The notes under the pieces were generated by a model. The model was not told the DNA's origin. It did no database searches and saw only the letters and a program-made list of their open reading frames with translations. The translations under genes were made by a program, and so were the position numbers. Positions 19,384 to 27,958 of a stretch of DNA of 57,789 nucleotides are shown here, piece after piece (position 1 is the stretch's first letter; every line of letters begins with the position of its first letter). Source of the DNA: an uncultured Pelagibacteraceae bacterium (lineage in GTDB: Bacteria > Pseudomonadota > Alphaproteobacteria > Pelagibacterales > Pelagibacteraceae); NCBI GenBank assembly GCA_902541825.1, contig CACBRY010000003.1:1-57789 (forward strand), read 5' to 3'.

Positions 19384-20400
19384 TTAACTAAAAGCTTCGA
19401 CCCAAGTTCCTTGTGTAGATGCTTTAGAATACTCAGTTGCACGACCCTCAAAGAAGTTCATGTGCTCAACTGCGTTTAACATTGTATCTAACCATCCAAG
19501 TGGATTTTTTTGTACATCGTAAATTGGTTCCAAGCCTAATTGAACTAGTCTTCTATTGCCAATAAATCTGATATAGTCTTTTACTTCTTTTGCAGTTAAT
19601 CCTTCCATTGGACCCATTTCAAAAGCTAAATCTATAAAGGCATCCTCATGTTCAATAATAGTTCTGCAAGCTTCATATAATTCTTTTTTTAATTTTGGTG
19701 TCCAGATTTCTGGATTCTCTTTGATGAATTCTTTAAAAATTCTAATCATAGAATTGCAGTGAAGAGTTTCATCTCTTACAGACCAAGTAACTATTTGGCC
19801 CATTCCTTTCATCTTGTTGTGTCTTGGGAAATTTAAAAGGATCGCAAAACTTGCAAATAATTGTAAACCCTCAGTGAAAGCACTAAAGACTGCAACAGTT
19901 TTAGCAATGTCCTCTTTTGAATTAACATTAAATCCTTGCATGTAATCATATTTGTCTTTCATTTCTTTATACTTCATAAATGCAGAATATTCTGACTCTG
20001 GCATTCCAATAGTATCTAATAAATGAGAATAAGCAGCGACATGAACTGTTTCCATTGCAGCAAAAGCTGTCATCATCATTAAAACTTCAGTTGGTTTAAA
20101 AACAGTTGTGTAATGTCTTAAATAACAGTTATTAACTTCAACATCAGCTTGAGTAAAAAATCTAAAGATTTGAGTTAAAAGATTTTTTTCAGGTTGTGAT
20201 AAATTTTTCTGCCAATCTCTAACATCATCACCAAGTGGTACCTCCTCAGGTAACCAATGGATTCTTTGTTGTGTTAACCAAGCGTCATAACACCAAGGGT
20301 ATCTAAATGGTTTGTAAACTGGATTTTCTACTAAAAGACCCATCTTTTTAGGTTGGATAATTTCTTTTTTTTCTACTTTGATTTTCTCTGCTACTGACAT
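19384..20400 (-). CDS. nrdB: Class I ribonucleotide reductase, beta subunit
   Basis: Ferritin-like radical-generating subunit. Metal ligands are recognisable: Asp in FFTQADVEV, Glu and His in AMETVHVAAYSHLL, and EGLQLF and DETLHCNSM later. The tyrosine in VHVAAYSH falls at the spacing expected for the radical tyrosine (Glu, +3 His, +7 Tyr), so a tyrosyl-radical class Ia-like enzyme is likely. ATG at 20400 is preferred over a GTG at 20409, because GAGGAG stands 8 bp before it. That ribosome-binding site lies inside the last codons of nrdA. Confidence 0.94.
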   Translation of the reverse strand: MSVAEKIKVEKKEIIQPKKMGLLVENPVYKPFRYPWCYDAWLTQQRIHWLPEEVPLGDDVRDWQKNLSQPEKNLLTQIFRFFTQADVEVNNCYLRHYTTVFKPTEVLMMMTAFAAMETVHVAAYSHLLDTIGMPESEYSAFMKYKEMKDKYDYMQGFNVNSKEDIAKTVAVFSAFTEGLQLFASFAILLNFPRHNKMKGMGQIVTWSVRDETLHCNSMIRIFKEFIKENPEIWTPKLKKELYEACRTIIEHEDAFIDLAFEMGPMEGLTAKEVKDYIRFIGNRRLVQLGLEPIYDVQKNPLGWLDTMLNAVEHMNFFEGRATEYSKASTQGTWVEAFS

Positions 20401-22331
20401 GATAAACACTCCTCGTATTCTGGTTCTTCGTTAGTTTGTTGATTTTTAGATTTATATACATTGGCTGTAATATCAGTTGATTGAGCATTATTGATATTTT
20501 CAGCTCTTTGAATTGATTTTGATCTACAGTAATAAAGGCTTTTCAAACCTTTTTTCCATGCATCAAAATGAATTCTATGTAATTCTTTTTTGTGAACGTC
20601 TGCTGGTAAAAACAAATTGACTGATTGTGCTTGAGAAATAAATGGTGTCCTATCACCACTCAACTCAATAATCCATTTTTGATTTAATTCAAAAGCAGTT
20701 TTAAAAACATCTTTTTCTAAATCAGTTAAAAAATCTAAATGCGAAACTGAACCTTGATTAGTAGTTATTGTTGACCATGTTTCGTCGTCATTCTTACCGT
20801 GACTTTCCAAAATCTCCTCAAGATATCTATTTCTTACATTGAAAGATCCTGACAAAGTTTTGTGAGTATAACTGTTAGCTGCAATAGGTTCCACTCCTGG
20901 TGATGCACCTCCGCAGATTATTGAAATAGATGCAGTTGGTGCTATTGCGGTCTTATTTGAAAATCTCTCTTTAAAACCATATTCTGCAGCATCTGGACAT
21001 GCACCTCTTTCTTCAGCTAAATCTTTTGAGGCTTGGTTTACCTTTTCATGAATATTTTTAAAAATCTTTTTATTCCATGACTTTGCCATGACAGACTCGA
21101 GTGGAATTCTTTTTTTCTGCAAGAAAGAATGGAAACCCATCACTCCTAACCCAACACTTCTTTCTCTCTCAGCAGAGTATTTAGCATCTTTAAATTGCTC
21201 AGGGGCTTTGTTAATAAAATCAGATAAAACATTATCTAAAAATCTCATTACATCTCCAATCATATCTGGATCATCTTTCCACTCATCATACTTTTCTAAA
21301 TTTAATGAAGACAAACAACAAACAGCTGTTCTATCTCTTCCATCTTTATCGATACCAGTAGGTAAAGTTATTTCACTGCAAAGGTTTGAAGTTTTAACTG
21401 TAAGGTTTGCAAGCTTGTGATGTTGCGGTATTTGTCTATTAACAGTATCGATGTAAATAATGTAAGGTTCACCTGTTTCAATTCTCGCTGTTAATAATCT
21501 GATCCATAAATTTCTTGCGGATATAGTTTGTTGAATAGTTCCGTCAGCAGGACTCTTTAGTGCCCATTGCTCATCATTTTCTACAGCTCGCATAAATGCA
21601 TCTGAAACTAAAACACCGTGGTGTAAATTTAATGCTTTTCTGTTCGGATCACCACCAGTTGGTCTTCTCATTTCCATAAACTCTTCTATTTCAGGATGGT
21701 CAATTGGAAGATAACATGCTGCAGATCCTCTTCTTAATGAACCTTGACTGATTGCCATAGTTAATGAGTCCATCACTTTTATAAATGGAATAATCCCAGA
21801 AGTTTTTCCTACTTTACCAATCTTCTCACCTATTGATCTTAAATTTCCCCAATAACTTCCAATACCTCCACCTTTTGCAGCTAACCAAACGTTTTCACTC
21901 CAAAGATCTAGAATACCACCTAAGCTATCTGATGCTTCATTTAAAAAACATGAAATTGGTAATCCTCTTTTAGTTCCACCATTAGACAAAACAGGTGTAG
22001 CTGGCATGAACCAGAGATTACTTATATAATTATAAATTCTTTGCGCATGCAAATTATCGTCAGCATATGTGCTAGCTACTCTCGCAAATAAATCTTGAAA
22101 AGATTCGTTGTGACCAAGGTATCTGTCTTTTAAAGTTGCCTTACCAAAATCAGTTAAGTTTATATCTTTTGATCGGTCAATTTTAATTATTATGCCCTTA
22201 TCATTTTGAAATAATTCAGTTTCGTTATTTAAAGAGAATAAATCTGGTCTATTGCTTTTTTGGACTTCTTTAACCTCGGGGCTATATTCAGAGACAGCTT
22301 TCTTTAATGCCTGCGATAGTATTTTATTCAT
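20391..22331 (-). CDS. nrdA: Class I ribonucleotide reductase, alpha subunit
   Basis: Catalytic subunit that reduces ribonucleotides to deoxyribonucleotides. Active-site residues are visible: the first redox Cys in LPISCFLNEAS, the SNLCSEITLP triad (Asn, Cys, Glu), the second Cys in AVCCLSSLNLEKY, the radical-transfer tyrosines in LYYCRSKS, and the C-terminal CLSC shuttle pair. At 646 aa it is shorter than E. coli NrdA because the N-terminal ATP-cone is missing, so overall activity is probably not controlled by the dATP/ATP site. It overlaps nrdB by 10 bp. Confidence 0.95.
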   Translation of the reverse strand: MNKILSQALKKAVSEYSPEVKEVQKSNRPDLFSLNNETELFQNDKGIIIKIDRSKDINLTDFGKATLKDRYLGHNESFQDLFARVASTYADDNLHAQRIYNYISNLWFMPATPVLSNGGTKRGLPISCFLNEASDSLGGILDLWSENVWLAAKGGGIGSYWGNLRSIGEKIGKVGKTSGIIPFIKVMDSLTMAISQGSLRRGSAACYLPIDHPEIEEFMEMRRPTGGDPNRKALNLHHGVLVSDAFMRAVENDEQWALKSPADGTIQQTISARNLWIRLLTARIETGEPYIIYIDTVNRQIPQHHKLANLTVKTSNLCSEITLPTGIDKDGRDRTAVCCLSSLNLEKYDEWKDDPDMIGDVMRFLDNVLSDFINKAPEQFKDAKYSAERERSVGLGVMGFHSFLQKKRIPLESVMAKSWNKKIFKNIHEKVNQASKDLAEERGACPDAAEYGFKERFSNKTAIAPTASISIICGGASPGVEPIAANSYTHKTLSGSFNVRNRYLEEILESHGKNDDETWSTITTNQGSVSHLDFLTDLEKDVFKTAFELNQKWIIELSGDRTPFISQAQSVNLFLPADVHKKELHRIHFDAWKKGLKSLYYCRSKSIQRAENINNAQSTDITANVYKSKNQQTNEEPEYEECLSCQ

Positions 22332-22335
22332 TTTT

Positions 22336-22381
22336 TGTTAATATATCTTGTTAATACAGCGAAAACAACTATATGTTGTGT
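22336..22381 (-). promoter_or_regulatory. Candidate pair of NrdR boxes upstream of nrdA
   Basis: The stretch 22366-22381 (CAACTATATGTTGTGT on the plus strand) matches the core of the known NrdR consensus at all but one position of CwATATaTwGTGT. A weaker partner lies at 22336-22351, starting 30 bp away, which is close to the three-turn spacing usual for NrdR pairs. Both sit between the predicted promoter and the nrdA start, as expected for repression. The second box is degenerate, so the pair is a hypothesis. Confidence 0.45.
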
Positions 22382-22391
22382 GCGCTTGGTG

Positions 22392-22419
22392 TTAATATAC
22401 TAAATATTATGTAAATCAA
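22392..22419 (-). promoter_or_regulatory. Candidate promoter for nrdAB
   Basis: On the minus strand, TTGATT (22419-22414), a 16-bp spacer and TATTAA (22397-22392) resemble a sigma70 promoter. Transcription would begin near 22385, just before the better NrdR-like box. This fits ordinary NrdR repression. The region is AT-rich and such matches arise easily by chance. Confidence 0.35.
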
Positions 22420-22489
22420 CAGAACATTTATAGAACAGTGAAAAAAAAATTCAACTATAAAAATGAAAAAAATGTAAGTAATTAACAGC

Positions 22490-23944
22490 ATGTCTCAATC
22501 AATAAAAATAGACCCCTTCGGCTTTAGAGAATATGACGCAAGATGGATTTACGAAAAAGACATTAATGAGCCAGGAATCACGAATCTTGGAAAAGGTCTA
22601 GGTACCCAAATTAAAGAACATACTAAAAAAGAAAACCCAAGAGTAATAGTTGGACATGATTACAGATCCTACAGTGAAAAAATAAAGTCAGCTTTAAAAA
22701 AGGGTTTGCTATCAACTGGATGTTTTATTGAAGATGTTGGTTTATCTCTATCACCAATGGTTTATTTCGCACAATTTAATTTAGATGCTGATGCAGTTGC
22801 AATGGTAACAGCTAGTCATAATGAAAACGGCTGGACAGGAGTAAAAATGGGGATCAAAAAGGGATTAACACATGCACCCGAGGAAATGAAAGAATTAAAA
22901 GAAATTACCTTAAACCAAAATTTTACTGAAGGTAACGGTAAAGAAAAACAAATTAAAGATTTTGATAAAGTTTATAAAGAAGATTTAATAAGTAAGAATA
23001 AGTTAAAAAAGAAAATAAAAGCAGTTGTTGCTTGTGGTAATGGTACAGCAGGGATTTTTGCTCCCGGTATACTAAGAGAGATTGGATGTGAAGTAGTAGA
23101 ACTAGACTGTAATTTAGATTGGAATTTCCCAAAATATAATCCAAACCCTGAAGATTTAGAAATGCTCCATGCAATTGTTAAATCGGTAAAAGAAAACAAT
23201 GCTGATATTGGTTTTGGTTTTGATGGAGATGGTGATCGAGTTGGTGTAATTGATAACGAGGGAAACGAAATTTTCTCTGATAAAATAGGCTTGTTGATCG
23301 CTAGAAATTTATCTAATTCACATAAAAACTCAAAGTTTATTGTAGATGTAAAATCTACTGGACTTTACTCAACTGATAAAATTTTGAATAAAAATCAATG
23401 TGAAACTTTATATTGGAAAACAGGTCATTCTCACATCAAAAGAAAAGTACATAATGAAAAAGCTTTAGCTGGATTTGAGAAAAGTGGACACTTTTTTTTC
23501 AATCAACCATTAGGTTACGGTTACGACGACGGAATTAATTCAGCAATTCAAGTTTGTCACTTATTAAATAATCAAGATAAAAAAATGAGTGAAATAATTA
23601 AAGAACTTCCAACCACTTACCAATCCCCAACAATGGCACCTTTTTGTAAAGATGAGGAAAAATACAAAGTAGTTGACGAAATGGTAAGGGAATTTAAAAA
23701 AATAAAAGACCAAAAAATAAAAATAGATAATCAAGAAATAAAAGAAATTATAACTGTTAATGGAGTTAGATTTTCCTTTGAAGACGGTTCTTGGGGTTTA
23801 ATTCGAGCATCCTCTAATAAACCCTCATTAGTTGTAGTAACTGAAAGCCCTACTTCTGATGAAAGAAAATTAAATATTTTTAAATTCATTGATAAAACAT
23901 TAATGAAAACTGGCAAGATTGGTGAGTACGATCAAAAAATTTAA
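22490..23944 (+). CDS. Phosphomannomutase/phosphoglucomutase
   Basis: Alpha-D-phosphohexomutase of 484 aa interconverting hexose 6- and 1-phosphates for surface polysaccharide and nucleotide-sugar supply. The phosphoserine loop is TASHNENGWTGVKMG (about residues 104-118), the metal loop is GFDGDGDRVG near 245, and the sugar-binding loop reads GFEKSGHFFF. The fourth domain holds RASSNKPSLVVVTES. Length and motifs fit the AlgC/ManB group, which often uses both mannose and glucose phosphates. It is transcribed away from nrdAB. Confidence 0.87.
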   Translation: MSQSIKIDPFGFREYDARWIYEKDINEPGITNLGKGLGTQIKEHTKKENPRVIVGHDYRSYSEKIKSALKKGLLSTGCFIEDVGLSLSPMVYFAQFNLDADAVAMVTASHNENGWTGVKMGIKKGLTHAPEEMKELKEITLNQNFTEGNGKEKQIKDFDKVYKEDLISKNKLKKKIKAVVACGNGTAGIFAPGILREIGCEVVELDCNLDWNFPKYNPNPEDLEMLHAIVKSVKENNADIGFGFDGDGDRVGVIDNEGNEIFSDKIGLLIARNLSNSHKNSKFIVDVKSTGLYSTDKILNKNQCETLYWKTGHSHIKRKVHNEKALAGFEKSGHFFFNQPLGYGYDDGINSAIQVCHLLNNQDKKMSEIIKELPTTYQSPTMAPFCKDEEKYKVVDEMVREFKKIKDQKIKIDNQEIKEIITVNGVRFSFEDGSWGLIRASSNKPSLVVVTESPTSDERKLNIFKFIDKTLMKTGKIGEYDQKI

Positions 23945-24008
23945 TAAGGGAAAGATTCAACTAAAAAGTGTTCATAAAACTGTAAAGAATCATTTAATCT
24001 GATACTGT

Positions 24009-24047
24009 GAGGTGATGGAGGGAGACTGAAGTCACCTCTTTTTTTTT
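24009..24047 (+). terminator. Intrinsic terminator ending in a T tract directly before the next ATG
   Basis: A 7-bp stem GAGGTGA (24009-24015) pairs with TCACCTC (24032-24038) around a 16-base loop, followed by nine Ts (24039-24047). It should terminate the phosphohexomutase transcript. The ATG of the DUF2061 gene starts at the very next base, so that gene has no room for a separate ribosome-binding site. Confidence 0.7.
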
Positions 24048-24248
24048 ATGGCAGACAAAAAAATTAGATCAATAGCTAAAACTTTTTCTTGGAGATTTAT
24101 CATTTTTGTTTATTGGGTAATTTTCGGATACATTTACACTGGAACATTTACAGGTGCAGGGATACTCGGTGTTGGATCAATAGTTCCACTTTTTTTTTAC
24201 TATTTTCATGAGAGAATTTGGAACAAGGTTAAATGGGGAACTGGTTAA
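24048..24248 (+). CDS. DUF2061 small membrane protein
   Basis: A 66-aa protein with the pattern of the DUF2061 family: KKIRSIAKTFSWRFIIFVYW near the start and FHERIWNKVKWG at the end, with two hydrophobic segments (about residues 15-33 and 37-51) between. Inner-membrane location is expected; function is unknown. Members are sometimes found beside sulfur-assimilation genes. A TauE/SafE permease gene lies convergent 2 bp away, but no functional link can be drawn from that. The start abuts a terminator T tract, so its expression probably depends on read-through. Confidence 0.8.
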   Translation: MADKKIRSIAKTFSWRFIIFVYWVIFGYIYTGTFTGAGILGVGSIVPLFFYYFHERIWNKVKWGTG

Positions 24249-24250
24249 TA

Positions 24251-25087
24251 TTAATTTATTGATAAGTATTCAAAAAAAGATCTAATTGATACAATAATTA
24301 AGAATATCCCAAAGATCTTGCTCAATATATTTTTATCTATTTTATAAACTGCTTTTGCGCCTACTCTAGCCATTATCATTGTCACTGGCACAAAAACTAG
24401 AAACCCAAGTAAATTCACATATCCAAGACTGTAGGGTGTATTAATATTATCTACAATTTTACCTCCAGTAATCATTGTAATTGTACCAAATACAGCAATC
24501 AGAAAACCAACTCCTGCTGCAGTTCCTATTGATCTCCTAATATCGTATCCAAAAGTTCTCATAAAAGGAACCATTAATGAACCACCACCAATCCCTAGTA
24601 ATACAGATATAAAACCTATAATAATTCCTGAAATATTTTTAGCTGAATCAGAGATTATTTTTGGATTTTTTAAAAGTTGTTCCCTAAAAAAAATAAAAAA
24701 TAAACCAACTATAAAGGCCATAATGGAAAAGAATAAAACGAAAGCTGGTGTTTTTAAATTTACTGCCAAAAATGTTCCTGCAATAACACCAAATAAAATG
24801 AATATACCAAAAGACTTTATGAGTTTAAAATCAACTGCATCATACTCCATATGAGTTTTTGTTGATATGATAGAAGTTGGAATTATAATTGCTAATGAAG
24901 TACCAACTGAAAGATGCATTCTTGTAGCAATATCAAAATCTAAAACAGTAAAAGCATAATAAAGAGCAGGCACTATTATAATACCACCACCAACTCCTAA
25001 TAAACCCGCCATAAAACCAGCAACAGATGCTGCTAAAGATAAAACAAATAAAAGATTTATAATTTCATTTAAGTCTAAAGTTTCCAT
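24251..25087 (-). CDS. TauE/SafE family membrane permease
   Basis: Integral membrane protein of 278 aa with about eight hydrophobic helices arranged as two homologous halves. Each half has a glycine-rich entry helix: GFMAGLLGVGGGIIIVPAL and ISVLLGIGGGSLMVPFM, the hallmark of the sulfite exporter TauE/SafE family. Members move small anions such as sulfite or sulfoacetate; the substrate here is not determined. The start overlaps the dusA stop by one base, at the end of the TRAP transporter run. Confidence 0.85.
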   Translation of the reverse strand: METLDLNEIINLLFVLSLAASVAGFMAGLLGVGGGIIIVPALYYAFTVLDFDIATRMHLSVGTSLAIIIPTSIISTKTHMEYDAVDFKLIKSFGIFILFGVIAGTFLAVNLKTPAFVLFFSIMAFIVGLFFIFFREQLLKNPKIISDSAKNISGIIIGFISVLLGIGGGSLMVPFMRTFGYDIRRSIGTAAGVGFLIAVFGTITMITGGKIVDNINTPYSLGYVNLLGFLVFVPVTMIMARVGAKAVYKIDKNILSKIFGIFLIIVSIRSFFEYLSIN

Positions 25088-26091
25088 TATGAGTTGGCCT
25101 GAATTGCCTTTTCATTATTCTGAACAATAGTCATAATATGTTTTGCTTTTTGAAAATCAGAGTCTCTTGCCATCATGTTATCACTTAGATATCTTTTCCA
25201 TTCTTTTGAGCCAACTTGTCCGTGATATAAACCTACTGTATGTCTCATGATATGATTTATTTTTGTTCCTAATTTTACTTCTCTACCAGCATACTCTAAA
25301 AGTTTTTCTACAACTTGTTCCCTTGTAGGACTAATCTTTGTTTTGAATATTTCTTTTTCAATTTCAATTAAAGAATACGGATTTTGATATATTGATCTTC
25401 CTATCATTACCCCATCACAAAGCTTTAAATGATTATTTATTTCCTCAACTTTTGTAACTCCACCATTTATAATTATTTCTAAATTAGGATTTTCTTTTTT
25501 AATATCATAAACCATTTTATAGTTTAATTTTGGAATGTTTAAATTTTGTTTGGGAGATAAACCTGTCAAGATTGCTTTCCTTGCATGCAATATAAATGTT
25601 TTTGAACCAGCATCTCTCATCTTGTGAATAAAATTATTTAAATAATCAAATTCTTCTGTATCATCGAAACCAATTCTTGTCTTAGCTGTAACAGGAATTC
25701 TACATGCATTTACCATTGAATTAATACATTCAGCAACCAAATCAGGTTCTTTAATTAAACATGCACCAAATTTATTTTTTTGAACTTTTTTGCTAGGACA
25801 ACCAAGATTAATATTAATTTCATCATAACCCATATCCTCTGCAATTTTAGCTACCTCTGCTAACTCCTCTTTATTAGATCCACCCACTTGTAGAGCTAAT
25901 GGTTTTTCTTCAGGACTAAAAGATAAAATTTTTTTTCTATCGCCATGAATTGCAGATTTTGTTGCAACCATCTCAGTATAGAGCATTACATTTTTGCTCA
26001 TCAATCTTAAAAAGAAACGATCATGTCTATCAGTACAATCCATCATTGGGGCAACTGATATTTTTCTATTAATTTTTTTTTTAGAATCCAA
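25087..26091 (-). CDS. dusA: tRNA-dihydrouridine synthase A
   Basis: FMN-dependent enzyme reducing uridines in the tRNA D-loop. N-terminal VAPMMDCTDRHDRFFLRL and NINLGCPSKKVQKNKFGACL (catalytic Cys in the loop after the CPS motif) identify the DusA branch. A later GVMIGRSIYQNP segment binds FMN phosphate. The length of 334 aa is normal. It overlaps the end of dctM by 11 bp, so it is apparently carried in the TRAP transporter transcript. Confidence 0.92.
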   Translation of the reverse strand: MDSKKKINRKISVAPMMDCTDRHDRFFLRLMSKNVMLYTEMVATKSAIHGDRKKILSFSPEEKPLALQVGGSNKEELAEVAKIAEDMGYDEININLGCPSKKVQKNKFGACLIKEPDLVAECINSMVNACRIPVTAKTRIGFDDTEEFDYLNNFIHKMRDAGSKTFILHARKAILTGLSPKQNLNIPKLNYKMVYDIKKENPNLEIIINGGVTKVEEINNHLKLCDGVMIGRSIYQNPYSLIEIEKEIFKTKISPTREQVVEKLLEYAGREVKLGTKINHIMRHTVGLYHGQVGSKEWKRYLSDNMMARDSDFQKAKHIMTIVQNNEKAIQANS

Positions 26092-27412
26092 GGTCTTTAC
26101 CCATTATTTTATCAGGTAACCATGTAACAATCTCAGGAAAAATACATAAAATTACTATAGCTAAAGCCATAATTATCATAAACGGTATAGATCCTTTTAA
26201 AATTTCTGACAAACTAACGTCTGGGGTAATTCCTTTAATAATATAAAGATTTAATCCAACTGGTGGTGTAATTAAGCCAATCTCCATATTGATTGTAAAT
26301 ACTATTGCAAACCAATATGGGTCAAAACCTAAAGTAGTAATAACTGGCAATAAAATTGCTGATGTCATTACAATAACTGCAACTGGCGGTAAAAAGAAAC
26401 CAGCTATTAAAAGAAATATGTTTATTAGAATGAACACAACCCATTTGTTAGAGCTTAATTCGACCATGCTCTGCGCTAATGACTGAGTTACATACAGTTG
26501 TGATAGAGTGAACGCAAAAAGATATGAGGCTGCGATAATGAACATTATCATTACACTTTCTTTCATAGAAACTTTAACAATGTTCCAAATCTTTTTTGGT
26601 TGATAAATTTTGTACACAACAGCTATTAATACAAAAACTAAGAATGCCCCTACTCCAGATGCCTCAGATGGTGTTGCAACTCCTCCATAAAGTACATACA
26701 GAACTCCTGCTATAATTCCTAAAAAAGGAAGAATTCTCGGTAAAACTTCAAGTTTTTCTTTTAGAGTTGGTCTTACTCTATTTCTTAAAGCTTTTGCTGC
26801 ATCTTTATCAATAAAATAACTGTGTATTAGAGCCCATATCGCAAACATACCTGCCAACATAAAACCTGGCACAAGACCACATAAAAATAATCTTCCAATA
26901 GATGTACCCGTTGCAATTCCATAAACTATCAAAACAATACTAGGTGGAATTAAAACTCCTAAAGTTCCACCTGCAGCAATGGTTCCTGTTGCGATTTGAT
27001 CGGAATAACCTCTTTTTCTCATTTCAGGTATTCCCATTGTCCCGATCGCAGCACAAGTTGCAGGACTAGATCCACTTAAAGCTGCAAAAATTGAACAAGC
27101 GCCAATATTTGAAATTACCAATCCACCTGGTACTCTCCAAAGCCATCTATCTAATCCTGTATATAAATCTTTTCCAGCAGGAGAGTTAGCAACAGCCATT
27201 CCCATTAAAATAAACATTGGTATAGAAAGTAAAACAAATGAGTTTAATCCTGCAAAAAATGTTTCAGCAAATACATCAAGCATTTGAAAACCTTCAAATG
27301 TAACCAAAAGAGCTATCGAAACAAAACTCAAACCAAATGCAATTGGAATTCCAGAAAAAAGTACCAATAAAGTAAAAACTGCAACAATTAATGCTATAAT
27401 CAGTGGATCCAT
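26081..27412 (-). CDS. dctM: TRAP transporter large permease (DctM)
   Basis: Transport channel of a tripartite ATP-independent periplasmic importer, driven by a sodium gradient in characterised systems. It has 443 aa and about 12 hydrophobic segments. Family motifs include SIPMFILMGMAVANSPAG, ASGVGAFLVF and GTLGVLIPPSIVLIVYG and, near the C-terminus, NMEIGLITPPVGLNLYIIKG. It sits immediately after the small permease gene and before dusA. The substrate is not evident from sequence. Confidence 0.93.
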   Translation of the reverse strand: MDPLIIALIVAVFTLLVLFSGIPIAFGLSFVSIALLVTFEGFQMLDVFAETFFAGLNSFVLLSIPMFILMGMAVANSPAGKDLYTGLDRWLWRVPGGLVISNIGACSIFAALSGSSPATCAAIGTMGIPEMRKRGYSDQIATGTIAAGGTLGVLIPPSIVLIVYGIATGTSIGRLFLCGLVPGFMLAGMFAIWALIHSYFIDKDAAKALRNRVRPTLKEKLEVLPRILPFLGIIAGVLYVLYGGVATPSEASGVGAFLVFVLIAVVYKIYQPKKIWNIVKVSMKESVMIMFIIAASYLFAFTLSQLYVTQSLAQSMVELSSNKWVVFILINIFLLIAGFFLPPVAVIVMTSAILLPVITTLGFDPYWFAIVFTINMEIGLITPPVGLNLYIIKGITPDVSLSEILKGSIPFMIIMALAIVILCIFPEIVTWLPDKIMGKDLGF

Positions 27413-27907
27413 TTATTTAAAATCCTTTTCATCAGTTAATTTTATAATTTCTGCGATATACTGTAATATCATCAATAAAGCCCCTAACATCATTGATGAA
27501 TATGGTATCCATAGTGGTGGATCCCACACAGTTCCTGTTGAATAATTTTTGGTAAATGCTTCCTCGAACATTAAGAAACCAAAATAAAATAAAATTAGGA
27601 AAAATAATAAACTAATAGAAGATGTAAAAATTTTTAATCTAATTATATTTTTTTTGGATAAAAAATCGTAAATCCATTCCATGCTTACATGAGCTTTTTC
27701 ACTTAGAACGTATACACTCCCTATAAAAGTAGAAGCAACTAACAACATAGTTACAAGTTCTGTTTGCCATGTAATTGCTCTTTGAAAAAAATATCTTTCA
27801 AAAACAAGTTCAACGATTACTAAGATGGATAAGAGTAATGCTAATACAGCGAAAGCACCACATGCTTTAGCGATAAGATCACAAAATTGAAGATACTTTT
27901 TTTTCAT
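27413..27907 (-). CDS. dctQ: TRAP transporter small permease (DctQ)
   Basis: Four-helix membrane subunit of 164 aa that joins DctM. Hydrophobic segments lie near residues 13-35, 45-70, 88-108 and 131-152, with the family-typical VSMEWIYDFLSKK and the aromatic PLWIPYSSM before the last helix. Its ATG follows a strong hairpin and T tract with no spacer (27908-27944), so only a fraction of dctP transcripts may continue into dctQM. Confidence 0.9.
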   Translation of the reverse strand: MKKKYLQFCDLIAKACGAFAVLALLLSILVIVELVFERYFFQRAITWQTELVTMLLVASTFIGSVYVLSEKAHVSMEWIYDFLSKKNIIRLKIFTSSISLLFFLILFYFGFLMFEEAFTKNYSTGTVWDPPLWIPYSSMMLGALLMILQYIAEIIKLTDEKDFK

Positions 27908-27944
27908 AAAAAAAACCCCTATTTAATAAAAATAAATAGGGGTT
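27908..27944 (-). terminator. Strong hairpin plus U tract between dctP and dctQ (attenuator)
   Basis: A perfect 12-bp stem, AACCCCTATTTA (27914-27925) with TAAATAGGGGTT (27933-27944), has a 7-base loop. Read on the minus strand it is followed by a run of Ts (through 27908) and then immediately by the dctQ ATG at 27907. It has the form of a Rho-independent terminator. In an operon this would let the abundant binding protein be made in excess over the permeases. Confidence 0.75.
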
Positions 27945-27958
27945 CTTTATATATTATT

